A stretch of 6,195 nucleotides of DNA from NCBI GenBank assembly GCA_947630205.1, contig CANRGW010000079.1, positions 1-6,195 of the forward strand, given 5' to 3'. The DNA is from an uncultured Bacilli bacterium. GTDB taxonomy: Bacteria > Bacillota_I > Bacilli_A > RF39 > UBA660. Below the pieces are notes generated by a model, which saw only the letters and a program-made list of their open reading frames with translations, was not told where the DNA came from and did not search any database. Shown here piece by piece: positions 1 to 5,601 of this stretch. Position 1 is the first letter of the stretch. The number at the start of each line of letters is the position of its first letter. Both the position numbers and the translations under genes were made by a program.

Positions 1-340
1 GTAATTCTTCTAAAGAATTATAAAAATTACAACGAGGATCAACATTATTGACAGCAATTATTTTAGGATCTCCAAAACCATTATCAATTGTATCTAAGTA
101 ACCTAAAACCTTAGCCTCAATTATACATCCTGGAAAACTTGTTTCACTTGTAATTACTAAGATATCAACCGGGTCTCCATCCGTTGCTAAAGTTTCATCA
201 ATAAAACCATATTCACTTGGATAAGTCATAGAAGAATATTGAACTCTACTTAATCTAATTTTTCCAGATTTCTTATCAATTTCATATTTGTTTTTTGTGC
301 CAAGAGGAATTTCTATAACACTATCAATTATATTATTCAT
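1..340 (-). CDS. ppa: Inorganic pyrophosphatase, family I (partial, C-terminus off the left edge)
   Basis: This soluble cytoplasmic enzyme hydrolyses pyrophosphate to two phosphates with Mg2+, pulling PPi-releasing reactions such as aminoacylation and nucleic acid synthesis forward. The minus strand reads 113 codons from the ATG at 340-338 to the window edge; family members are about 165-185 residues, so roughly the last third is missing. The signature D-G-D-P-V-D is at residues 54-59 (D54, D56, D59). Other matches to E. coli active-site positions are E10 in IEIP, K18 in NKYE, R32 in LSRV, Y44 in EYGF, and D86 and D91 in IDNGFGDPK. The start is supported by AGGTGGTG (minus strand, 352-345) four bases upstream. 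The gene diverges from the rightward gene at 494. B. subtilis uses the unrelated family II enzyme, so a family I enzyme is a small lineage clue. Identification is firm; only the C-terminus is unseen. Confidence 0.95.
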   Translation of the reverse strand, partial: MNNIIDSVIEIPLGTKNKYEIDKKSGKIRLSRVQYSSMTYPSEYGFIDETLATDGDPVDILVITSETSFPGCIIEAKVLGYLDTIDNGFGDPKIIAVNNVDPRCNFYNSLEEL

Positions 341-358
341 ATTTCACCACCTATTTTA

Positions 359-387
359 ATAATAGCAAATAAATACGTTTTTTTAAA
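359..387 (-). promoter_or_regulatory. Promoter for ppa (extended -10 type)
   Basis: Read on the minus strand, a -35 like TTTAAA (387-382) is followed after 17 bases by TATTAT (364-359). The TGC immediately before it (367-365) makes an extended -10. The predicted start would fall about 352-350, at the ribosome binding site, so the leader would be very short, about 10 nt. The -35 matches the consensus at four of six positions. This is inferred from sequence match only. Confidence 0.5.
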
Positions 388-415
388 GTATTTTGACATA
401 AAATAAAGGAATTTC

Positions 416-444
416 TTGAAATTTAATCCTTTTTATGATATTAT
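416..444 (+). promoter_or_regulatory. Promoter for the 338-residue gene (-35/extended -10)
   Basis: TTGAAA (416-421) is followed by a 17-base spacer and TATTAT (439-444). TG at 436-437, one base before the hexamer, gives an extended -10. Transcription would start near 451, leaving a leader of about 40 nt before the ATG at 494. The -35 coincides with an in-frame TTG codon that could be mistaken for a start. Confidence 0.6.
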
Positions 445-480
445 ATTGAAAGTTTTAAAGGGGTTTTGTAACGAAAAAGA

Positions 481-488
481 AAAGGGGG
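481..488 (+). promoter_or_regulatory. Ribosome binding site that fixes the start at 494
   Basis: AAAGGGGG lies five bases upstream of the ATG at 494-496. The alternative in-frame TTG at 416 has no comparable purine-rich site at the right distance and sits in the -35 box, so translation from 494 is preferred. Confidence 0.65.
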
Positions 489-493
489 CTTGT

Positions 494-1510
494 ATGGTAT
501 CTTATAATTTAACAGAAACTGATATTGAAGATATAGAAATGTTAATTAGAATTACTAAAACAATTGATAGTTTATATTGCCAATTATATGAATTAGAGAT
601 ATATGGTTTAAAAGATACTCCCGAATATAAAAAAGTTTTAGATAATTTAAATATTTCTTTAGAAGTTGAAAATAATAAATATCAAGAATTAGATTTAACT
701 TATGAAAGATGTGAAGCATTTATAAAATATATAAAAGATACTAAATTACCGGATAATTTTTCTAATGATTTTGCTAGTATTATTACGCAAGACTATAATA
801 ATCGTATTTTCAGAAGAATTATAAAAACTTTAGATAGAAAAATAAGAATGCTTTATAATGATAAAATAGTATATGATAACGCTTCAAAATATAAAATACT
901 TATCGGAGAAAGTAATTTTAATGAGCAAAAAAGATGGAATATTGAAATTACGGAGGCTCTTGAAGTAGATATTTATAGTTTTTATTTATATTTTTTAAAA
1001 CAGGAAATTTCTTCTAAAAAGAAAAAAGATATAAAAGATTATTTATTATTTTCTAAGTATTATGTTTCTTTTATCGATAAAGAAGTTGAAAGAAATATGG
1101 TAATTTCGGAATTTGATATTTTGCCACCTATATATTTATGTACAGAATATTGGAAAAGTTTAACGAATATTCCCGAAGTTTTTTATAAAAGTAAACTAAG
1201 TGGTACTTGTGCATTTCTTCTTGATTATTTTATAAATATTTTATTTAATATTAAGGATAAAGATTATCAAAATATAAAAAATAGGGTAATATTTTCGATT
1301 GTTAGAAGTTTCTTTCGAGGCGTTTTAGCACTTTCTTCTGATGGGGTTATTGAAGAAGTTGATTATCTTTTTAATGCCAAACTGGAAACGGTTGATAAAG
1401 ATATTGTGAATGCAACTTCTAAAAGTATTGAAAAGATAAGAAAAATATTTTTAGGTGTTAAACATGATAAGGATATTTTAAGTTGTTTAATTATGAAAAT
1501 AGATAAATAA
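494..1510 (+). CDS. Unrecognised 338-residue protein, probably soluble and helical
   Basis: I do not recognise the family. From the ATG at 494 the protein has 338 residues, rich in Lys, Ile, Asp, Glu and Tyr, with few Gly or Pro. This suggests a mostly alpha-helical fold. There is no signal peptide and no convincing membrane segment; the most hydrophobic stretch, about residues 239-252 (with LLDYFINILF), reads as a buried helix. A basic patch lies at about residues 104-118 (RIFRRIIKTLDRKIR) and a K-rich turn at 174-181. A conserved-looking core may be FDILPPIYLCTEYW at 207-220. Four cysteines (29, 73, 216, 239) plus one near the end (331) are spread without a zinc-site spacing. The gene stands alone between the divergent promoter region and the lysS promoter, with no clear terminator after it, so some read-through into lysS is possible. 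Base composition matches its neighbours, giving no sign of recent transfer. Translation is likely; function is unknown. Confidence 0.85.
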   Translation: MVSYNLTETDIEDIEMLIRITKTIDSLYCQLYELEIYGLKDTPEYKKVLDNLNISLEVENNKYQELDLTYERCEAFIKYIKDTKLPDNFSNDFASIITQDYNNRIFRRIIKTLDRKIRMLYNDKIVYDNASKYKILIGESNFNEQKRWNIEITEALEVDIYSFYLYFLKQEISSKKKKDIKDYLLFSKYYVSFIDKEVERNMVISEFDILPPIYLCTEYWKSLTNIPEVFYKSKLSGTCAFLLDYFINILFNIKDKDYQNIKNRVIFSIVRSFFRGVLALSSDGVIEEVDYLFNAKLETVDKDIVNATSKSIEKIRKIFLGVKHDKDILSCLIMKIDK

Positions 1511-1535
1511 ATAGTATTGGTTCTAAATCTTTTAA

Positions 1536-1564
1536 TTGACTTATAAAACTTTTAATGCTATCAT
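1536..1564 (+). promoter_or_regulatory. Promoter for the lysS unit (-35/extended -10)
   Basis: TTGACT (1536-1541), a 17-base spacer and TATCAT (1559-1564) with TGC just before it (1556-1558) form a strong sigma-A-type promoter with an extended -10. A start near 1571 leaves only about 30 nt of leader. That is too short for a T-box or other riboswitch, so tRNA-sensing control of lysS is not expected here. Confidence 0.7.
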
Positions 1565-1588
1565 TTATATAGAAATTTTGGGGTTACC

Positions 1589-1596
1589 TAAGGAGG
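1589..1596 (+). promoter_or_regulatory. Near-consensus ribosome binding site of lysS
   Basis: TAAGGAGG lies four bases before the ATG at 1601. It is an almost perfect complement to the 16S rRNA 3' end and supports this start. Confidence 0.8.
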
Positions 1597-1600
1597 AATT

Positions 1601-3073
1601 ATGAGAGAATTTACAGAACAAGAATTAGTAAGAAGAGGAAAGGTTGAAGAAATTAGAAAATATTGTAATCCTTATCCTGAAAAGTATGAGGTTAATTATA
1701 CTTTAAAAGAAGCAGGTAATTTAGCCGATGAAACAAAAGGTGTTAAAGTTGCTGGACGTATTGTTTTTATGCGAAAAATGGGAAAAATGAGTTTTCTTAA
1801 AATTCGTGATTTAGAGGGTGATTTACAATTATCAATTAAAATAGATATGGTTGGCGAGGAAAAATATGAGTTTTTTAAAACTTTAGTTGATATTGGTGAT
1901 TTTATTGGAGCCGAAGGCGAAATATTTACAACTCATACTGGCGAAAAGACTTTAAGATGTAGTGATTTTACTTTTTTAGGTAAAGCATTAAAACCACTTC
2001 CAGAAAAATTTCATGGTGTAACAGACCCAGAAATTTGTTATAGAGCACGTTATCTTGATTTAATTATGAATGAAGATACTAGAAAACGTTTTCTTTTAAA
2101 ATATGAATTTATTAAAGAAATGCGAAGATTTTTAGAAGATGATGGTTATATTGAAATAGAAACTCCAGTTTTATCTAATAAAGCAAGTGGGGCAACAGCA
2201 AGACCATTTATTGCTCATCATAACGCCCTTGATATGGATGTTTATTTAAGAATTGCTCCTGAGACTTATTTAAAAAGGGCTATTGTTGGAGGATTTACAA
2301 AAGTTTTTGAATTTGCAAGATGTTTTAGAAATGAGGGAATAGATGCAACTCATTTACAGGATTTTACAATGGTAGAGGGATACTGTGCTTATTATAATTA
2401 TAAAGATAATATGGTTTTACTTGAAAATATGTTAAAAACCGTTATTAAAAAAGTATTTGGAACTTTAATTATTGATATAAATGGTGTCGAAGTAGATTTA
2501 TCAAAGAAATGGGAAGCCGTATCTTTTCGTGATTTAATTTTAAAATATGCTGATATTGATATAAAAAAAGTTAATACGAGAGAAAGTTTACTAAAGGCTA
2601 TAAAAGATAAAGATATTAAGTTTGAAACTGAAGATGATATAGAGAATTTAGGTTTTGGAAATTTAGTAGATGCATTATATAAAAAGGTTGCTCGTCCACA
2701 TTTAATTGAACCAACGTTTTTAGTTGAACATCCAATTGAGTTATCACCACTTGCAAGAGCAAATGACGAGGATAAAACCTTAACTGATCGTTTTCAATTG
2801 GTTATTAACGGGGCTGAAATAATTAATGCTTATTCTGAACTTGTTGATCCAATTGACCAAGAACAAAGGCTATTACACCAAGCCGAACTAAAGGCTGGAG
2901 GCGATGAAGAGGCTATGATGATGGATTATGACTATATTGGAGCAATGGAATATGGTATGCCCCCTATCTCTGGTTGGGGAATGGGTGTTGATAGAGTTAT
3001 TCAAGTCTTAACAGGAACGCCAAATATTAAAGATAATATTTTGTTCCCACTTATGAGACCTGAAGATAAATAA
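1601..3073 (+). CDS. lysS: Lysyl-tRNA synthetase, class II
   Basis: LysRS charges tRNA-Lys with lysine using ATP, in the cytoplasm, usually as a homodimer. At 490 residues it is the usual bacterial length. An N-terminal OB-fold anticodon-binding domain covers about 48-126 (GRIVFMRKMGKMSFLKIRD). The class II catalytic core follows. Motif 1 is around 177-191 (YIEIETPVL). Motif 2 is around 236-262, with FRNEGID and Arg243 for ATP. The lysine pocket stretch is INGAEIINAYSEL at 402-414. Motif 3 is at about 456-467, GWGMGVDR, with Arg465. Wording is unusual for a Firmicute: HLQDFTMVE (251-259) replaces the common HNPEFT, ELVDP replaces ELNDP, and motif 3 with the PEDK ending resembles eukaryotic cytosolic LysRS. 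All key residues are present, so it should be active. It leads an operon with two small genes and has its own promoter and strong ribosome binding site. Confidence 0.97.
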   Translation: MREFTEQELVRRGKVEEIRKYCNPYPEKYEVNYTLKEAGNLADETKGVKVAGRIVFMRKMGKMSFLKIRDLEGDLQLSIKIDMVGEEKYEFFKTLVDIGDFIGAEGEIFTTHTGEKTLRCSDFTFLGKALKPLPEKFHGVTDPEICYRARYLDLIMNEDTRKRFLLKYEFIKEMRRFLEDDGYIEIETPVLSNKASGATARPFIAHHNALDMDVYLRIAPETYLKRAIVGGFTKVFEFARCFRNEGIDATHLQDFTMVEGYCAYYNYKDNMVLLENMLKTVIKKVFGTLIIDINGVEVDLSKKWEAVSFRDLILKYADIDIKKVNTRESLLKAIKDKDIKFETEDDIENLGFGNLVDALYKKVARPHLIEPTFLVEHPIELSPLARANDEDKTLTDRFQLVINGAEIINAYSELVDPIDQEQRLLHQAELKAGGDEEAMMMDYDYIGAMEYGMPPISGWGMGVDRVIQVLTGTPNIKDNILFPLMRPEDK

Positions 3074-3096
3074 TTATATAAATAGGGGGTGAAAGA

Positions 3097-3363
3097 ATGA
3101 ATTCCAAGGAATATATTGAAAACAGAAAAGCACGTGATGAGGAAATGAAAATTAGAGCCTTTGCTGAACAATTTTTTGCATGTTGGAGTATTGCTAATTT
3201 TGATAGAGAGTTTACAATGGGAGTTATTCGTGATGTAGCAACAAGAATTCCAATTGATGATTTATTAACTGGTTGGTATGATTTACTTATTGTTACTAGA
3301 TGTGAAGATGAATACTTACGTCGTGAACGTTTAGCAAAAGAAGGCCAAGGCACTTCTAAATAG
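3097..3363 (+). CDS. Unrecognised small protein, 88 residues, downstream of lysS
   Basis: I do not recognise this family. The gene begins 23 bp after lysS with the ribosome binding site AGGGGGTGA (3084-3092), a close match to the anti-Shine-Dalgarno complement, so translation is likely. The protein is charged and probably helical. It has an N-terminal basic/acidic helix (residues 1-20), an aromatic middle containing EQFFACWSIANFDREFT (about 24-40), an IPIDDLLTGWYDLLI segment (about 52-66), and a charged tail with EDEYLRRERLAKEG. There is no signal peptide or membrane helix. No promoter is visible in the gap, so it should be co-transcribed with lysS and the following 82-residue gene. An open frame on the opposite strand is taken as a shadow. 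Codon use matches its neighbours. Confidence 0.8.
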   Translation: MNSKEYIENRKARDEEMKIRAFAEQFFACWSIANFDREFTMGVIRDVATRIPIDDLLTGWYDLLIVTRCEDEYLRRERLAKEGQGTSK

Positions 3364-3372
3364 AGTGATAAA

Positions 3373-3621
3373 ATGTATATACAAAAAGAATTTAGAAGCA
3401 TTAAAGAACAAAAAGCCAAGATATTAGAACTTGCGACAGAGATTTCTCTTAAATATCCAAGTTTAGACCTTGATGTAGAAGTTTTATGTATTAGTATTAA
3501 AAAACTGATGTGGAGAGGTCTTAAATATAGTGACCTTGCAAGTTTTAAGTTTGATGGTGTAATTATTGATAGATATCAAATTGATGCTAATGAAGATATA
3601 ATAACTAAAAGACCTAGATAA
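3373..3621 (+). CDS. Unrecognised small protein, 82 residues, last gene of the lysS unit
   Basis: I do not recognise this family. It starts nine bases after the stop of the 88-residue gene. The upstream sequence (GAGTGAT) is only a weak ribosome binding site, so translation is probably coupled to the preceding gene. The protein has a basic N-terminal helix (about residues 5-28), then a segment of likely alternating strand and helix containing DLDVEVLCISIKKLMWRGLKYSDL (about 31-54). It ends in FDGVIIDRYQIDANEDI and a short basic tail. There is no membrane segment or known motif. Its TAA stop (3619-3621) lies inside the stem of the transcription terminator, so the gene marks the end of the operon. 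Moderately sure it is real, from length, composition and position. Confidence 0.75.
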   Translation: MYIQKEFRSIKEQKAKILELATEISLKYPSLDLDVEVLCISIKKLMWRGLKYSDLASFKFDGVIIDRYQIDANEDIITKRPR

Positions 3622-3646
3622 TAGATTTAACTATTATCTTTTTTTT
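3616..3646 (+). terminator. Intrinsic terminator of the lysS unit
   Basis: AGATAATAG (3616-3624) and CTATTATCT (3631-3639) form a perfect nine-pair stem around a six-base loop (ATTTAA), with the stem running into eight consecutive T (3639-3646). The stem has only two G-C pairs, so it is weak for its length, but the T-tract is good. The stop codon of the 82-residue gene is part of the left arm. It separates the lysS unit from the SPOR-radC-mre cluster. Confidence 0.75.
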
Positions 3647-3672
3647 CGACATTTTTTGTATCATGAAAGAAC

Positions 3673-3678
3673 TATACT
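3673..3678 (+). promoter_or_regulatory. Tentative -10 element for the SPOR-radC-mre cluster
   Basis: TATACT lies 18 bases upstream of the ATG at 3697 and just after the terminator, where a new promoter is expected. No good -35 exists at 16-18 bases: the best match, TCGACA (3646-3651), is 21 bases away, which is too far. This is a weak call. Confidence 0.3.
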
Positions 3679-3696
3679 AAAAATGAGAGGAGGAAT

Positions 3697-4137
3697 ATGA
3701 AAAAGAATATAATAATTGTAATCGTTTTAGGAATTTTAGTTGGTTATTTATTTGGAAATGTAATTTATAAAAATTATGAGGGAATTGAATATCAAGAAGA
3801 TGATGGCAATATTTACTATGTGCAATATGGTGTTTATACCTCAAATGAAGCAGCACTTGAAAATGTTAAAGGTCTTGATAGTTATGTTATTAAAGAATTA
3901 GATGATAAGTTTTATGTTTATTTAGGAGTTACAACTAATTATGCAACGGCTTTAAAAATTCAAAATATTTATAAAGATAAAAATGTCTATACTTATATAA
4001 GAAGTGATTACGTTACCAATAGTGAAACTTTAAATAGGTTAAAAGAATTTGATTTAAAATTAGAACAAACGGAAAAAGAAGAAGATATTGAAGCTGTTGT
4101 AAAAGAAATTTTTGAAAATAAGGAATTAAATTTATAA
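3697..4137 (+). CDS. Membrane-anchored SPOR-domain protein (SpoIIB-like by position)
   Basis: The protein has a short cytoplasmic start (MKKN), one membrane helix at about residues 5-24 with glycines spaced as GILVGYLFG, and an extracytoplasmic SPOR-like domain at about 39-106. The domain shows the two-repeat pattern YYVQYGVYTSNEAAL and KFYVYLGVTTNYATALKI. A charged, probably coiled helix (about 108-146) ends it. SPOR domains bind glycan strands stripped of stem peptides, mainly at division septa, so a role in division or wall turnover is likely. Ribosome binding site AGGAGG (3688-3693) supports the start. At 146 residues it is far shorter than B. subtilis SpoIIB, which carries a SPOR domain and lies just upstream of maf-radC-mreBCD. 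The matching position suggests a reduced counterpart, but orthology is inferred and there is no proof of a sporulation role. The membrane anchor is clear; SPOR assignment is fairly secure. Confidence 0.8.
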   Translation: MKKNIIIVIVLGILVGYLFGNVIYKNYEGIEYQEDDGNIYYVQYGVYTSNEAALENVKGLDSYVIKELDDKFYVYLGVTTNYATALKIQNIYKDKNVYTYIRSDYVTNSETLNRLKEFDLKLEQTEKEEDIEAVVKEIFENKELNL

Positions 4138-4166
4138 AAAACATTTTTATTCGGTTATATTATATT

Positions 4167-4172
4167 GAGGTG
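4167..4172 (+). promoter_or_regulatory. Ribosome binding site that fixes the radC start
   Basis: GAGGTG lies four bases before the ATG at 4177. An in-frame TTG at 4165 overlaps this site and would add four residues not expected in RadC, so ATG 4177 is chosen. Confidence 0.7.
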
Positions 4173-4176
4173 CATT

Positions 4177-4857
4177 ATGTTAATTAAAGAATTACCGAAG
4201 ACGGAAAGGCCAAGAGAAAGATTAAAAAAATATGGTGCTAATAACTTAGCCAATGAAGAATTGTTAGCAATTTTACTTAAAACAGGAACGAAAGGCGTAT
4301 CAGTTAAAGATTTAGCATTATCTCTTTTAAAAAGAGTAGGATGTATTCAAAATTTTAAAGATATTAATTTTTATACTTTTGATGGAATTAAAGGTTTAGG
4401 AGATGTTAAAAAACAAGAATTATTGGCATTAGTCGAACTTGCAAAAAGAATTTTTTTGGAAACTAATTTACCTATTTCTAAGAGTTATCAAAATCCTGAA
4501 ACTATTTTAGAAGATAATAGATATTTATTTTTAGGATTAAAACAAGAATATTTTTATGTTTTGTATTTAGATAGTAAGAAAAAATTAATAGAAAGGAAGT
4601 TGTTATTTATGGGAACTGTTGATAGAAGTATTGTTCATCCAAGAGAAGTATTTAAAAATGCTTATTTATGTAGTGCTTCATCTTTTATTTGTATTCATAA
4701 TCATCCATCTGGAGATGTGATGCCAAGTAAAGCAGATATTGAAATTACGAAAACTTTAGTTGAAATAGGAAGAATTCAAGGAATTGATTTAATTGATCAT
4801 TTGATTTTAAGTGATAATAATTATTTTAGTTTCTATGAGAATAATTTAATGGAGTAA
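4177..4857 (+). CDS. radC: RadC family JAB/MPN-domain protein
   Basis: From ATG 4177 the protein has 226 residues, the normal RadC length. The N-terminal region (1-70) has the family opening LPKTERPRERLKKYGANNLANEELLAILL. A helix-hairpin-helix-like stretch, IKGLGDVKKQELLALVELAKR, covers about 71-91. The C-terminal JAB/MPN domain (about 105-226) carries VHPREVFKNA (153-162) and the metal motif HNHPSGD (174-180) with S184 and D187. His174, His176 and Asp187 are the expected zinc ligands, so the site is intact. The name comes from an old E. coli radiation phenotype later attributed to another gene. Biochemical function is unsettled, and the fold suggests a metallo-hydrolase. In B. subtilis the orthologue (ysxA) sits between maf and mreB; here it lies between a SPOR gene and mreC. 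No promoter is evident in the 39-bp gap upstream. Its last codons supply the mreC ribosome binding site. Confidence 0.95.
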   Translation: MLIKELPKTERPRERLKKYGANNLANEELLAILLKTGTKGVSVKDLALSLLKRVGCIQNFKDINFYTFDGIKGLGDVKKQELLALVELAKRIFLETNLPISKSYQNPETILEDNRYLFLGLKQEYFYVLYLDSKKKLIERKLLFMGTVDRSIVHPREVFKNAYLCSASSFICIHNHPSGDVMPSKADIEITKTLVEIGRIQGIDLIDHLILSDNNYFSFYENNLME

Positions 4858-4860
4858 TTT

Positions 4861-5601
4861 ATGTTAAAAGTAAAAACATTTGTAATTTTAGTTTTTATAT
4901 ATTTAATTTCTTTTATTGCTATTAGAAGTGATATTAATATTTTTTATCCTTTTTATCTTTTAAAAGATGTTATTTTCTATCCTGTTTCAGCAATTTCTAG
5001 TCAAGAAGATGTAAGCACAACAATTGAAGAGGGTATTAACAATGCTTTAGAAAAAGAGTTAGAAGAATTGAAAACGATTAATGATTTAAGTAATACTTTA
5101 ACAGAATTTGATAGTGTTAAAGCCGTTGTTATTGAAAGAAATATGATGTATTGGTTTAATACTATAACAATTAATAAAGGAACTACTTCGGGTCTTAAAG
5201 AAGATATGGCTGTTGTTTCTTCAAAAGGTTTAATTGGAAAAATAAGTAAAGTTACTAAAACAACTAGTGAAATTAAATTAATTACTACAAGTGATATTAA
5301 TAATAAAATATCGGTTCTTGTTAAAGTAAATGATGATAATATTTATGGAATTATGACAGGGTATGACAAGGATAAAAATCTTTTAGAAATAACAGGAATG
5401 AATAAATTAAATGATATTCCAGAGGAGAGTCTAGTTTATACAACAGGGATGGGAGGAGTATTTCCAAGTGGTATTCTAATAGGAAAAGTTAAAGAAATTA
5501 CTAGTGATAAATATGATGTTGCTAAAATTATTAAAGTAGAACCAGCAAGTGATTTTAATGATTTTCGTTTTGTTAATGTTTTAGTAAGAAAGGATACTTA
5601 A
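4861..5601 (+). CDS. mreC: Rod shape-determining protein MreC
   Basis: MreC is a membrane-anchored extracytoplasmic scaffold that links MreB and MreD to penicillin-binding proteins during lateral wall synthesis. The protein has 246 residues, somewhat short beside roughly 290 in B. subtilis. It has one membrane helix (about 6-21), a short coiled coil (about 54-82, with EKELEELKTINDLSNTL) and the beta-barrel region. The barrel carries clear family stretches: WFNTITINKGTTSGL (98-112), MAVVSSKGLIGKI (116-128), GMGGVFPSGILIGKV (196-210) and PASDF (228-232). The shortening is in the cytoplasmic tail and coiled coil, not the barrel. It starts three bases after radC, with GGAG (4851-4854) inside the last radC codons as ribosome binding site, implying coupled translation. 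Its stop overlaps the mreD start by one base. No mreB lies between radC and mreC, unlike B. subtilis. Identification is secure from the barrel motifs and the mreD neighbour. Confidence 0.93.
   Translation: MLKVKTFVILVFIYLISFIAIRSDINIFYPFYLLKDVIFYPVSAISSQEDVSTTIEEGINNALEKELEELKTINDLSNTLTEFDSVKAVVIERNMMYWFNTITINKGTTSGLKEDMAVVSSKGLIGKISKVTKTTSEIKLITTSDINNKISVLVKVNDDNIYGIMTGYDKDKNLLEITGMNKLNDIPEESLVYTTGMGGVFPSGILIGKVKEITSDKYDVAKIIKVEPASDFNDFRFVNVLVRKDT

Noticed and set aside
393..398. Perfect TTGACA as the -35 of the 338-residue gene
   Set aside because: No -10-like hexamer occurs at 15-19 bases downstream. The TTGAAA/TATTAT pair at 416/439 fits much better.
1511..1600. T-box or other riboswitch in front of lysS
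   Set aside because: The predicted transcript leader is only about 30 nt, and no terminator hairpin or T-box-like sequence is visible between the promoter and the ribosome binding site.
3051..3419. A 122-codon open frame on the minus strand
   Set aside because: It lies antisense to the end of lysS and to the 88- and 82-residue genes, which have correct spacing and, for the first, a strong ribosome binding site. Its Ser/Leu/Ile-rich composition is what the opposite strand of AT-rich coding DNA gives.
4134..4150. Possible hairpin ATAAAAA-ACA-TTTTTAT between the SPOR gene and radC
   Set aside because: The seven-pair stem has only A-T pairs and a three-base loop, with no T-tract after it. It is unlikely to fold stably or terminate transcription.
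4156..4166. TATATTATATT as a -10 for radC
   Set aside because: No acceptable -35 lies 15-19 bases upstream, and such runs are common by chance at this AT content. Co-transcription with the SPOR gene is simpler.
4165..4176. TTG at 4165 as an earlier radC start
   Set aside because: The TTG overlaps the GAGGTG ribosome binding site of the ATG at 4177, and the four added residues do not fit the usual RadC N-terminus.
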